From the NCBI GenBank assembly GCA_034440635.1, contig JAOTON010001276.1:531001-595000 (forward strand): a stretch of 64,000 nt of DNA, given 5' to 3'. The stretch's first letter is position 1. The number at the start of each line of letters is the position of its first letter. Positions 21,206 to 42,310 of the stretch are shown here, piece by piece. The notes beneath the pieces are model-generated. The model was given only the letters and a program-made list of their open reading frames with translations, did no database searches and was not told the origin of the DNA. Position numbers and translations under genes: made by a program. This DNA comes from Lepas anatifera (Eukaryota; Arthropoda; Thecostraca; Lepadidae).

Positions 21206-22477
21206 ATGTCCTTTGTCTTGAACCTGGGAATTTGAGCTCAAGATTGAGTGACCTAGCGTATGACGTCATATCATGATATACGTCATATTAGGCGGCATCA
21301 TCCGACCAAAGGCTCTAGGGTCAATTGCTTTGAAATGGTGGTATGACCTTGACCTGTGACTTTTTACTTAGACTCGGCCTTCAAGGAAGGTGACTCTGAC
21401 ATAAAATCCTCATCATGTATGTAATGTTGCGACGTCACCTCTTGGTCTACAATACCGGCGAGCTTGTGCGACCGAGTGCAAACCTTGTTCAAAGTACAAT
21501 GTTCATGCGCTTGAATGGTGGGTAGTCTTTCGTTGCAATAAATTCACATGTATAAGCTGTATGTATAATCTGCATTGTCTGGGTGCAGATAATTCGGATT
21601 CTCGGCATCCTTGATCTATATTTTTCCACAAAAGGCTAGGCGGATGACATTGTTTGGAAAGTGTAGGGGGTATAGAACAGGTACGCTCTGGAGAAGAAAC
21701 CAAGTCCGATGGCAAAAAATGGTTACTAATTTTGAAATCAGTGGTATCGAAATAGGCAGAAATAGGTGTCCACGTGCCGGATCCATTTTGGCTGTTGACC
21801 AGTGTTATCAGAGCTGCATGACGAAATCCATGAAGTGAAGTGGATTGAGATTTCTCAAGCGGCTCTATACTGGCCGCTCGGCGAGTCGCGTCGTGGTCAG
21901 AAGCCGATGACGAACGAAGTGAGAAACGGCTTCTATTCTAATAGTTTTTCCGGTCTCGTATCGTCGTCGTCGTTGTTGTCAGAAGCCGGTGACGAACGTA
22001 GTCAGAAACGGCTTCTATTCTAACAGTTTTCCGGTCTCATCGTCGTCTGTTGTTGTTGCCGGAAGCCAGTAACGAACGAAGTGAGGCTTCTATACGAAAA
22101 TAGGGGGGGTGCGGGTCAAATATAATTGGAATGTGAATAGACTGCTCGAAGGAAGCTGGTAAAAACAAAAGTAGTCATACTATACTCCCAATGCCTTGCA
22201 CAGAATGTCCTATAAAAAGCCCGTGACTAACTAACCTTTGTTTTATATGATAAGTTGCTATAGGCGTGCTCAGGTTTTGTGATTAAGGGAGTTTCGCGTT
22301 TATGCTAGCGTATTTTGATATACTTAGTACAATGCATGGGGAAAGCATCTGAGACCGAACAGAGAAAAACATTCACTGGCAGATCGAAGTGAAAATATCC
22401 AGTCCCCCTGCCCCGGCTTGTTTAATGTTGGACAATATCACTAGTATGAATAGCCTTTTAGACATTAGAAATATACT

Positions 22478-22480
<3 letters not shown>
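21206..22480. other. Non-coding with a three-copy repeat
   Basis: No gene. Several TGACGTCA-like words occur near 21260. The tandem repeat at 21895-22095 is listed separately. Confidence 0.5.
21895..22095. repeat. ~80-bp tandem repeat, 3 copies
   Basis: The phrase agaagccgrtgacgaacg begins near 21898, 21980 and 22060. Each of the first two units contains agaagcc ... ggcttct, an inverted pair that could form a short hairpin, followed by (tcg)n/(ttg)n. Confidence 0.85.

Positions 22481-22554
<74 letters not shown>
22481..22554. repeat. (TA)n microsatellite
   Basis: About 36 uninterrupted TA units. Confidence 0.98.
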
Positions 22555-22556
<2 letters not shown>

Positions 22557-22847
22557 TGATTACTTTCTAGTATTCTGTCAAGTTTTCTACGCCCACTGTA
22601 TCCCTAAAGTGCAGGCATCATGACACATTTTCAGTTCGGTACATGGCGCCTGCTAATGAATTGGCTGCTATAGGAATGCTATATTGTTTTTCAACTTCAG
22701 TGGTTGAAAAATAACGGTAATAAAAATTATCCGTATAAATTATTTACCCCAGTGTGGACTCCAAAATCCAGTTAGACGGAGAGCAGTATCATAATACATA
22801 TTCAATTTTGTTCATGCCTTCTGAATTCGTGTCAGAGTGGTTCTGAA

Positions 22848-23093
22848 CATAGGCGGATCCAGGGGGGCAAGGGGGCACGTGCCCCCCAATCGACCCTCGG
22901 CGCCCCCTGAAAGGTCGATGGCGCCCCCTGAAATATCGCTTCCCACCCCCCCCAGGATGCGAAAGTCGGCGCCCACCGATAGGATTTGGCGCCCATCTGA
23001 TAGCTTTTGCCGGTCATAAGTGGCACCCCCTGGTCCAGATGGGGGCCCCCCGGGAAGGTGCCCCCCCGATGGGCAATCCTGGATCCGCCTATG
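22848..23093. mobile_element. hAT-type MITE, 246 bp, with 8-bp TSD
   Basis: Perfect 16-bp inverted ends CATAGGCGGATCCAGG / CCTGGATCCGCCTATG. They are flanked by exact 8-bp duplications GTTCTGAA at 22840-22847 and 23094-23101. An 8-bp duplication is the hAT hallmark. The interior is GC-rich with repeated ggcgcccmc words and no ORF. Confidence 0.95.
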
Positions 23094-23101
23094 GTTCTGA
23101 A

Positions 23102-24144
23102 ACCTGTTTCCCAGGAGCCTCGGCCCCCACGAAACCGTCCGCCGTTAAAAATAGTCGCCGAGCCGGCAGTCCCGCTCGGGGAACTGTGAACAAACACCCG
23201 AGCGACCCGCACGAGATGGAATACGCACCCACCCTTTCATGACAATAGGTATCCCGCAGTGCCATCCCGGAATTACGCAGCTGAGTCTGCCAGTGTCAAA
23301 AGTCAACACTGTTGGACATCTAGTGAGCGTTTTTGAAGCTGGGGAGATGACTAGTCACGCACACGATTTCTCACTCTGCGGGATTTAAAGTCCCTCACCG
23401 CGACTAAAACATTTGCTGGCGTTCAGCAGGATTCCACGCAATGAGGTAGTTTTAAGTATGTTACAAGCTAATGACAGGAGGCTAAGCGCACCATATGCAT
23501 ATTTTTTTTCGAGTAATGAATGATGCGGCGTGTAAAATGTCACGCTAAAATTAAACCACTTCAAGTGACCACCAAGACGGCCGCAAAACTAGCCTGATTT
23601 CAACTTAAAAAGGCGGCTGCCAGAAATAAATAATGGTGAACATGTACTCAAAATGTTTTAATCTCACAATCTGGTAAGAAAAAGGTGCCGCTATCTACTA
23701 CACCATCCGGATGATTTGGATGAATTCCCGCAGAGAAGCAAATGGGGACACCAAATACCGCTTCAGGCCAATGTTAAAAGGACTCTGCAATGTCTCACAG
23801 GAATCTAATCGGCGGGTAGTTCGGCTAACATAACATAATAAAACGTGATCTTTCTAAATAACGATGAGCGGTTTGTTATAACATGCTAGCTGGATATACC
23901 CGAAATTTTGCCATCTTCTCATCATGATGATCTTTCCCCAAAAATCGACCGTTTTCCCTATGACGGGGGTGTCCTCAGCGCCGCTGCGCGCCGTCCCCGC
24001 AACTGCCGCAAATGGCACACCAAGGAAAATAAGCCCTAGGTTTGATCTTCCTCCAAGAATGCTTCGTAGAGATCATCCAACGAACCCCAAGGGCAGACCC
24101 GAGGGGGAGCAACAAAGACCCATGCACTGGCCAGCGGGACACCA
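23102..24144. other. Non-coding, nothing recognised
   Basis: No ORF with recognisable domains and no repeat structure seen between the hAT MITE and the third TTAA MITE. Confidence 0.5.
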
Positions 24145-25053
24145 TTAACACGCGCCCCGCTGGGGGGCGAAATTCGCTCCCCTCCTGGTTTTTCCAAGAT
24201 AGCTCCAAAACGAAGAGACACAGAACAACGAAACTTACGGTACCTTATTCCTGAGCAGCGCCCAGGGAACATTAGGAAACCGATCAGTTTGAAACTTCCA
24301 CAATATGATAAGATCATTAGGGTCTACAAATCTGCTATTTAGGAATTTCGATATTGGTGACCTAAGGTGGGGTCAATTTTTTGGTCACCCCATTATAAGG
24401 CTATGGTGAAAAATAGAATGGATTCGTTTTCAGGAAATACTGGATAGATAAGGCTGAAAATCTTCAAACTGTCTATTCTTACCACGATCTTGACCATAAA
24501 GTTGAGTTTTTGAGCATCTGACCTCTCAAAGGTCATATCAGGTCACGGGAGCAGAGAGTAATTATTTTGCCAATAACTTCTCACTGAATTGAGATAAAGT
24601 TTCTATTTTGCTTGCATTGTGTTTATATTGTCACGGGGGTCGATTGATATGCAACATGACCATAACAGGTCACTCTGTGACCCTGACCTAGGTCGAGGTC
24701 AGGTCATTTTGACTATTTGACCTAGCAAGGTCATATTATACATCATTCGATTCGCCGCGATGAAAGGAATCCAGTGATGCATAATATATTTGCTCTAGCT
24801 TCCCTGAGGGCAGATCTAGAGGGATGCGTACACTGCTCTGTTGTAAGCCTATGGAGCATTCTGTGACCTATGCTGACCTCAATATTGACCTGACATAAAA
24901 ATTATTACTGTAAATTCTCTTCATCTTGTCAATAGCTTTCGAACGCCGAGCGTAACTTTCCTTTAGCTTTCGTGGGGAACGAGATACGGAGGGGGCAAAA
25001 ACGCCCCCCAGCGGGGCGCGTCATGCAAGGGACCCCAGCGGGGCGCGTGTTAA
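24145..25053. mobile_element. TTAA-type MITE, copy 3 (AGGTCA-rich)
   Basis: TTAA at 24145-24148 and 25050-25053 bounds inverted ends TTAACACGCGCCCCGCTGGGG. The right end carries the CGCGCCCCGCTGGGG motif twice, as in copies 1 and 2. The subterminal palindrome is less perfect here (left core GAAATTCG, right core AAAAACG). The sequence after the left palindrome (gtttttccaagatagc) matches the other copies. The interior has AGGTCA half-sites, for example at 24525-24545 and 24675-24735. No transposase. Confidence 0.83.
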
Positions 25054-25366
25054 CATCCGTGACCAAACCCGTAGCCTGAAAGGCAGTTGATTCGACCTCC
25101 ACTATTCAATGCCAAGTGAGGTTCTCAAAATGTATTCAGGCAATGCCTTAAAATGCCGGGCTGGAAGACTGCGTGACCCACTAGAAGCAGGTCTGGACGC
25201 CGCCCGCAGCCTAGTTTCCTTTGCAGAAGGTAAACTAAAACCACTTAAAATTAAGGCAAAGAAGTTAGACTTGCCGGGGCAGTTATCGCGACGCGGTTTA
25301 GAGCAGCTTCCACCCAAAGGTTCGCAGGCTGACGCTGAAAAAGCGTGGCTTACGAACAACAGCAGG

Positions 25367-25583
25367 CATAGACGGATTCAGGATTCCCCATCGGGGGAGG
25401 GGATAAAGGTGGGGTGGGGAGGGGGAGGTTGTCGCCATCCGGACCATTTGGGCTCCACTTTTGGACGGAAAAAGTATGAGGTGGGAGCCAAATCCAATCA
25501 TGGGGCGTTGATATTGCATCCTGATCCTGAGAAGGGAAGCCATTTACGTGCCACCTTGCCCCGCCCCTGGGATTCACCCGTCA
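25367..25583. mobile_element. Possible third hAT-like MITE (diverged)
   Basis: It starts CATAGACGGATTCAGG and ends, on the opposite strand, CTGACGGGTGAATCCC. The length (217 bp) and general G/C-rich interior are like 22848-23093, but the ends match only partly and no target duplication is clear. Confidence 0.4.
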
Positions 25584-28044
25584 GCAGTAATTCTCCTTCA
25601 GTGGATTCAGGAATCTTAGTTACGTCATATGAAATTGTCCGCACAAATTGTTTTCGTAAAAAGGGTCTGCTTGTAATCTTGCCATGCAAACATACCATTT
25701 AATTCCTATTTCCCGAAGGCTGCTCTTGAATGTGAAAAGGAATGGTCCTTAGAATTTATATTTTCTATTGAAAATCAACCTGAGATTTTGACATTCTGGG
25801 ACGAATCAAATACCAATTGTGAGATTTCTCTATTATACAATGCCCTCAGTTCAAACCCCCGGATAAAGGCGACACACTCCCTCAACGAGTTCCGCACTGC
25901 CCTCGAAGCAAGCGACCGATCAGCTCCATACACCATCGCAACATTCAACGTAGTAAAGCACGCAACGTTACGCCGAACACAAGTATCCGTATATGGCAGC
26001 GATAGCTGAATCAACGGAGAGGACTCAGTGTTTAACAAAAATAAGGTAGCGTCGTAAACAGACATCAGCATCGTTGGTTATTATTGTTGATATGACGGGA
26101 CTATCACCACAGATTCATAAATAACGGCACTGGTTATCCCAAATACTACCTTAGTCGTAATACTCGGGTGCAATATACGACAGGGTACTTTAACTACGGG
26201 TACAACCAGGTTTCCTACTAAATATAGTCCTCCCATGATGACGTCACCGCCATTTCCTACTAAGTTCTAGGAGATTCTACTAAGTTTTTGGAAGTATCAG
26301 CTGGAACATACCAAGTTTGGGCGTATTTGGCAGCAATCTAGTATAAATCGAAATCAACTTGTTTCACCCATTTGACAGTAGCCTTGATCTCAATGGCGAG
26401 CAGGGTATTTTACGTAAATCTAATGAAAAAAATCATAAAACTTTCAAAGAATTTGTTGAAAGGGCATGCATTTATTTGATCGACTCAGACCTATTTAATA
26501 GCCGAGAGAAATAAGTTTACCTTCGCTCAAGAGATCACCGGTGTTTATTGTCTTCTGCTGCAGGTACCACCAACAGCCAATCAAAGGTCAGAAGTCAACA
26601 GCCAATCAAAATCGAGATTAGTCTTACTGCAAACAGCGGTTAGTGCTGAACCTGTCCTTATTTTGACACGCTCTGGAAAATTTGTAAAAATAATATTCTT
26701 CACTAGAGTTTTTGCAAAACGTCTGACGGTTTCACAAATAAAAATCTTTTAGCTTTCTGTTCTACCAGATAAGTTTTGTTGATACAGTTCTAAAATAGGT
26801 TATTTAGAGCTTCGAAAAAGTGCAATTTCTCCAATGCCCTGCATAGTAACTGTTGTGCCTCTCCAGCCATGATGACGTAATGCTGCCAAACAACTTGAAC
26901 GGGGTCTGATATACGATACGTGGACAGTCAAGCACATACATGGCATCCAAATAAGACCTAGCAACAATTACCGAATCCTCCATTGCACGACATGCCCATT
27001 ACTCACGTAACGAATTCCGATAAATCTCGCTAAAGCTCGCACCAACCTATATAGTAGTACTACCAACAATCACGATCCCCTGTCTGCACTTGAACCACGT
27101 TTCGGGAAATATCAAGTCAGAAACAAAATAAAAACTCGAATGGCACTTACGGAATGCAAATCAGTATTATGGCCGATCATGGCAGTGAAATGGCGAAAAA
27201 TAATTATTTTGCACTCTAGGACCAACAGCTTCACGATTCTTATCGAGCGCCTGAGCCCGCCGCACATGTTCAAGGCTAATTGAGGGCCAAAAGGTATTCG
27301 CTTTCCAATACATGACATTTCGCAAAACTGAGCAGGCACCACGCACATTCTATGTCGTTCCATGGCAGGCACCACGAACATCACTGTCGTTAATTGCTTT
27401 TCTTTTCCCCGAGTTACGACCATACACATCCACAATGACAATGTTTGACACTTCGAACTCTATTTCCCATGTGGAACTTACGCACCTCTCGAAAGGCAGC
27501 CTCAACACACTATTCTGGGAGGGATGGGCCTGTTTATAAATTACGTCAGAAAAATTTGAGGGTGCGCAGACCCCCTCCCCCTTTGTGAGAAATAGTTAAA
27601 AATTGACCATCTTCGTCAGCAATCGTCAGAAATTACCAACCCCCCCTCTCGACAGCAGCTGCGGCCGACATGAGCAATCACGCCGAAACGCCGCAGAACT
27701 GCAATGCTCGGGCGGTACGGGCAGTTGGTAGCAGCAGTGGACACTGGGTGTGACTAAGAAGCATGAACTGCAAATAATTGAAGCACCCGCTCTTCTACCT
27801 AGGGCCTGGGAAGTTCTCGCTCGATAAAACGATTCCATGACAGCCGATGATTTGGCCCACCTCCCCCCGTCAGAAAAGTCAGATCCTCTCACCTTCGTCA
27901 GAAAAAAATAGGAAAATGCCTTCCCCCTTTGGACGCTGACGTCATATATAAACAGCACCTGATAATGAACCGAAATTCATCTCACCTCAACTCCGAAAGA
28001 CTGTCCTCATGCTCCCTCGTAACATCGAACAGGGACCTCACCGG
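25584..28044. other. Non-coding, nothing firm
   Basis: No supported gene. A TATA-like tatataaa lies at 27945-27952, ahead of the 33-bp repeat array, but no transcript can be argued from sequence alone. Confidence 0.45.
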
Positions 28045-28051
28045 CACCCGC

Positions 28052-28248
28052 TTGTACCCGCCCCTTTCTGGAACCGCCGCCTACCTGCTCCCGCCCCTTT
28101 CTGGAACAGCCGCCTGCCTGTTCCCGCCGCTTTCTGGAACCACCGCCTGCCTGTTCCCGTCCCTTTCTGGAACCACCGCCTGCCTGTTCCCGCCGTTTTC
28201 TGGAACCGCCTCCTGTCTGTTCCCGTCACTTTCTGGAACCGCCGCTTG
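28052..28248. repeat. 33-bp minisatellite, 6 copies
   Basis: The phrase ctttctggaac recurs every 33 bp (about 28065, 28098, 28131, 28164, 28197, 28230), separated by ccgcctgcctgttcccg-like text. Because 33 is a multiple of three, every frame that is open stays open. On the + strand one frame gives an 11-residue LSGTAACLFPP repeat and another gives PVPAPFWNRRL. Confidence 0.95.
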
Positions 28249-29371
28249 CTTCATAGTCGGCCGGCGCGTAGCAGTGTTTGAGAAAAAATAGTACGCCTGA
28301 GAAGCGGTATTTCACAGTGAAAGGTGAGTTTTGCCCCATTCGCACCCCTGGCCACTATCTTTATACGACAAGTTATCGGCCAGTTTCATAAAAATCTAAA
28401 GGGCGAAATACGTTCTATTCACGTGCCCTTGTATTCGACAGATCTTGTGAATAGTTCACCATAGCACATACTCAAAATTTAATTTTGCGTGAATTTGAAT
28501 CCTGTCGCAAAATATGACTTTTGAGACGAAAAAATGTCGCTCAATAAACTTATGAATAACACATATATCCCAAGCGTCAAATTTTCAGGTACCTAGTGGA
28601 GTGTCATTTTTATAATGGGTTTTAAAGTGAAACAGGAGTTTTGTTGAGCATGTCGAAAAACCACTATTAGCATATTTAATTTCACCCAAAGCTATCTGTA
28701 TATAATCTCCGCAAGCTTCAAAGTTTAAAGTAAAGGGGCTTAATACCTTATTTAAAACCATGAGAGAATCCCTTTCCATCCGACAGCGCAAGTCACGTGA
28801 TAAATGTTCACAAATGACGTGGTCACGCAACCTGACATGTCGCAAGCCACCGCAAAGTGCCATATTCGTGATTACACGCGATGCTTGGGTCAACCCAGCG
28901 TATTAAGACAAGAGGCGATATCTTTGTTTTGAGCAAATTCCGACAAAGATGTCCACTCCCTTGAGCCTACCAATCCAATGCACCTTCCTCCCTCAACACA
29001 TCTCCTGATCAGAGCCTGTCTTATGGATCTCAATAATCTATGGCCATGGGCACTGGTGGGGTAAATAAATATTGTTATCCCTTTTCGGCCACTTTTGAAA
29101 CACATGAGTATTTGGATCTATAGATCGGGTTGATGAAGAGGGGTAAGTGTTTTTAGCACCTTCAAGTTCATTATCACCCGAGTAGCAACCGATCCAAACT
29201 GGCTCTTTTACCTACGTCCTCACGTCAGCTGTCTAATTTTGCGACCAATTTTCACTTTCTATCCGACCAGGGTGATCTCATCTTCCACTCGCGGGCAAGG
29301 ATCAACCTCAACTATAACCAAACGGACTAGTACAACTCTTAGCCAAGCGACTTTAACTTCAAGAGGAGTAG
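28249..29371 (-). other. Downstream flank / 3' UTR of CCDC22
   Basis: No other gene is visible. It follows the CCDC22 stop on the minus strand. A clear AATAAA in the right orientation was not found; an ATTAAA occurs near 28675 (minus), which is weak. Confidence 0.4.
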
Positions 29372-37769
<8,398 letters not shown>

Positions 37770-40700
37770 TATGCTCTAGACACTGTCCCTGGTACCTGAA
37801 ACAGTGTTCATTTGTGAAGTCAATTCCAGGAAATCTAGGCAGCCAAAGAGCTCTCCTCAAGAATAGCCTCTAGTCCCAAATACTACTTTCAACAAAAACA
37901 CACAAAACTCAATTAAAGGGAATGTGGGACATTCATAACGCGACTCGAACTAAGATAGCCATGCAATAGAGCATACCGAGAAAACCGCTTGATGGATATT
38001 TCACCTGCTCCAGAACCTACCGTTCGCGGAGAAATATTGAACAATCCACCGCCACCGCCTACCGATCCCCTCCTCCTGCAGTAAACACGTGCTAGGAGTT
38101 GAACTTGGGAACGCAACCTAATGTTCAGGTCTGCTGCGCTGACAAATATTTATTGTTTAGACCTCTGAGGCATTCCAGGACAAAACGACCAAAAATATTT
38201 CAATTCGACACCACCATGTCAAGAAAAATCTGAAACTTTGTCTCCTGGGTATTTTTTAGCACTGGACACAGCTGTGAGAATCTTAGACCTCTCCAATCAA
38301 CGGTGACCAAGGTATAGCTCGAATGCATTTTCGAGAGGTCACATTGTAAACTCGTCTTTGTTGTTTAATAACTAAAAACGCATTGCATGATTAACAATTT
38401 TTGTATACCATTGAACTGGTCTTGGACCAGAGATTATTTTGAAAAACGACACTTTGCAGGGTCCTGAAATTGCTTTCACGCAAGGTGGAGAGTGAGGCCA
38501 AAATCCCAAAAAGAGGCCAAAATCCCCCACATTCTTAACATGCCTCATTTTTGTCGTTTTGTATTTCCAGGCTTACGAGTCCCACCACAGCCTTTTTCCT
38601 GGACATGTTTATTGCTTCTTACCTGACCAATACTTTTTCAGGATAATACTTTGATTTAGGACTGTATCTATATGCCTTCAGATTCAACTTAGGGCCCCAT
38701 TCCAGGGATGCTTCAGCAGGAGCTGTGACATGTTTTTGTTTGGAGGAATGAGCTCATGTTTTTATTATTCAGGAGTGTATGCTTCATGGATGATCTTTAC
38801 TGTTAATATATGTGTATGGTATGAAATATACTCAGCACCTACCACCAGTTTTTTTTTAGTTTGACTGACAGTAGATGAAAATATCTGCAGTAGAATGGAA
38901 GTGAACAATCATCATTCTGCTACCTCCTAGTGGAAGGAAACATTATGATGCTCTGCAATTGTAGGTACCTAATATATAGATAGGATCTCATAAACCTGAA
39001 TCTCAAACCCATTTACATAGAACTAGGAAGCTACATAATTTATAATATCTATATACAGAATACATTATTTGGCCCTGATGCCATGGTAAATAACCAACCA
39101 GATAAAATCCCTCTTCCCCCTTATTTTGATATTCTCCAACTTTCACCCCTCCACGCACCACACAGGCTATCATTATTTAATGCAGGACGTGGGGTTTAAA
39201 CACTCAACTGCTGCCAGGATTATTTCGCTTCAATGTGTGAAAACCACCAGCCTATATTTGTATGCACAATAAGTTCAGATTAAGAAAATAGCAAGCATAC
39301 CCAGCCTTAAAAAATCATGAGTCGCAAAAGGTACAGTCTGAGCCTTCCTCCGAGCTGTGGAAAACCTTTGCAAGGTATTATGACCTCACCCAGTACTGTA
39401 CTGAGTAGGTAGGTACCCACCTATTTCCTGTAGATATTTAATATGGGAGAAATGGTTCGATTAATCATGAATTTCCTGAAAGATAACCTGCAGTATCACG
39501 GATAAGAAAGCACAATATCCCTTCCAACAGCAAACTCAAATTCCTTCCACACACTCACTCAATTCCCAGTATTCTTTCCAACAACCATACTGACCTCAAG
39601 ATTCTGTATTCTCCGCCCTGGTGATATTCCCGCCTCAAGACAGGGCTCGCCAAGGTTACCGAAGTAACAAAAAAACTCAACGCCTGCACTTGCGCACCCA
39701 CTGCAACCCATTGATGACACCAAAGATCATTTAGACTCCCCAAATACGACAAAGTGACGTCATTGTTCCAAATGGACGAAATCCAGCTGAGGCCTTTTCA
39801 CCGAGGCCAATTCGGTACTTGGATGTCTTTGGAATCCTATTTCTCATTAATGAACGCACGGTTGAGAGCAATCGAACGCTAGAAATGTTTCTAAAGCATG
39901 TTTAAACTTCACAAAACTAACAAAAGGAAAAATAAATCTCTATTTTACGAAATATATTGAAAGGTGGAATCGGCCTCACTTAAAGTGGATATTTTGACCA
40001 AAATCACGATGTAGTTGCGAGCGTTTGAAAATTTTAAAGAAGCTCTTACACCACATAGTAAAAATACCTAGAACTTGCTTATTTACTTTTCTTGAAGAAA
40101 AAATGTATTTGTTTTCAACTGTTTTTCATTAAAATAATATATATCCTAATTTATTCATCAATGTCACCAACAATAAAAAATAGCCCAAAAATCAGGGTTG
40201 ACTTTGGCAGCCTCTCTTGAAATTATAAGACTACTTTTACATTATTGGTGGTCTTGATGGGAATCTACGTTTCATTTTAATCCTTTCAAATGCGACTTTT
40301 ATCCTATTCTAATGCGAATAATTGCCGAAAATTAAAAGTGGACGAAAACGAATGCGCCTCTATCCAATCGGCCTCACTGAGCAAATACCCACGTGAAGTC
40401 TTTCCTTCGCCTCAAAATCTGGTAGCAGCCAATCCCAAGCCAGCTTAGGCAAAAGTATGCGCCATCTTTTGTATTTGAACGGGCCAGAAACTTCTGGGAC
40501 ATGACAAAAGTTTGTTATACCTCCAAAAAACCTTTGTTACCTCACTTTTCCGTTGCCACCGTTGGTGTTTTTTCTGCGGGTTTTATATTTTAGTTTGTGG
40601 CAGGCCGGATTGTTTTGTTTCGTGCTGCCTTATCATGTTGCCATCATTGTTGGTTGTGTATGTGGTGCGAGCAGTATCGGCGTTTGAGATTGGAGAGAGG

Positions 40701-41263
40701 ACGTAATCAGGCAAGATATTGCATCAATGGCGGTTTGGGGATTATACTTATATGGTTTGGGTATTCACTGTCATAATTTAAATGTGTATTTTACCGGTTT
40801 TCATGCCCAGGATTCCTTTGCCAAGTGAGGCCAAAAAAGTCCCTGGTGAGCCCTAAATAAATCTGAAAAAGATACGTTTTCCACCTAAAATTGTGAATTT
40901 CAGGACACTGATTTAAAGATTATAAAAATTGGGATTTCTAATTGCTTTGACCTTTTCTTTTGTGACCTAGCTTGACCTTTTGCAGTTGAAATTGACCTTT
41001 CAGACACCTCAGCAATTTTTCTTCATAAATTACCTTTCCATAAAACAATTTAAAATGCGTCCTGCCGATAAGTTCCAAATTTTCAGCACCTAAGATACGA
41101 TATCCCAAAACCCGGGGTGCTGGGTGCAGAGCAACACCCAGTCAAGGAGAATATTCCACTCACTCTTATACTTTTGCTCAATTTTACACTCATTTCTCAA
41201 TTGTGATTCTATTTACCAAATACATAATGTATTAAGTTTTCTTTTTTGACAGGGAAGCATACT
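37770..41263. other. Non-coding region upstream of CCDC22
   Basis: AT-rich with no gene recognised; it may contain the CCDC22 promoter and 5'-UTR exon. 37915-38060 is a left-end piece of the TTAAAGGGAATGTGG MITE family. Copies of GGCCTCACTY in opposite orientations near 38490, 39970, 40370 and 40830 suggest further MITE remnants with that terminus. Confidence 0.5.
37915..38060 (+). mobile_element. Fragment of TTAAAGGGAATGTGG MITE
   Basis: attaaagggaatgtgggac ... cataacgcgac ... gatagccatg ... gagcataccgagaaaacc follows the same order as the left half of the copies at 11221-12638, with many substitutions. Confidence 0.65.
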
Positions 41264-41330
41264 GTGCAGTGGCGTAGCCAAGGGGGGGGTCCTTGGGGTC
41301 CGCAGACCCCCTTGGGCTGACCTTATGCAC
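41264..41330 (+). mobile_element. Possible transposon terminus
   Basis: CAGTGGCGTAGCCAAGGGGG is a common hAT-like terminal motif in animal genomes. It leads directly into the 22-bp minisatellite. No matching right end was found. Confidence 0.4.
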
Positions 41331-41339
41331 TGGAAAATA

Positions 41340-42310
41340 CGAGCATTGGTCTCAGGGGCCCCCGAGCTTGGTCTCAGGGGCCCCGAGCTTAGTCTCACGG
41401 GCCTTTCGATCTTGGTCTCAGGGTCCCCCTAGCTTGGTCTCAGGGATCCCTGAGCTTAGTCTCAAGGGCCTTTCTATCTTGGTCTCGGGGCCCTCCGAGT
41501 TTGGTCTCAGGGGGCCTCCGAGCTCGGTCTCAGGGGCACCCAAGCTTGGTCTCAGGGGACCCCCGAACTTGGTCTCAGGGGCTCCCGAGCTTGGTCTCAC
41601 GGGCCTTTCGATCTTGGTCTCAGCCGGCCCCCTAGCTTGGTCTCAGGGACCCCCGAGCTTAGTCTCAGGGGCCTTTCTATCTTGGTCTCAGGGGCCCTCT
41701 GAGTTTGGTCTCAGGGGCCCCCGAGCTTGGTCTCACGGACCTTGCGAGCTTGGCCTCAGGGGGCCCCCCGATCATTGGTATTGAGGGCTCCAGAGTACCG
41801 AACATTGATCTCAGGGGGCCCTCTGAGCTCGGTCTCAAGGGCCCCCGAGCTTGGTCTCAGGCCCCCCTCCCGAGCTTTAGTCTCACGGGCCTTTCGATCT
41901 TCGTCTCAGGGGGCCCCGAGCTTGGTATCACGGGACCCTCCGGAGTTTGGTACCAGGGGACCCCGAGCTTGGTCTCAGGGGGGCTCCTTGAGCTTGGTCT
42001 CATGTCCCCCAAGCTTGGTCTCGGGGCCCCGAGCTTGGTCCCAGGGGGTCCCAAGCTTTGCATCAGGGGGCCCGAGCTTGGTCTCACTGCCTTTCAATCT
42101 TGGTCCTTAGGGGCTCAAAAGCTGGTCTCAGGGATCCCCGAGCATTGGTATCGATGGCTCCGAAGCAGCGAACATTATTCTCGGGAAGTTGGGGGGACAA
42201 TATTGATCTCGGGGTACACCCCTACTATCGATATCGAGGGGACTTATGAGCGAGGCACGAGAATTGGCCCCATGGGACCCAGAGTTTGGTCTCAGGGGCC
42301 CAGGCTTGCA
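41340..42310. repeat. 21-22-bp minisatellite (ggtctcaggg), roughly 40 degenerate copies
   Basis: The core ttggtctcagggg with ccccgagc recurs every 21-22 bp (for example gtctca at 41349, 41371, 41392, 41414). A variant gggcctttcgatcttggtctca comes back at intervals, giving a higher-order pattern. Two overlapping frames are open by composition (PPSLVSGAPELGL-like), with no gene support. Inverted relatives (cctctgagacc) occur at 42640-42830. Confidence 0.9.

Noticed and set aside
27626..27958. 110-codon minus frame
   Set aside because: No recognisable domain and no exon-like boundaries consistent with CCDC22 or another gene.
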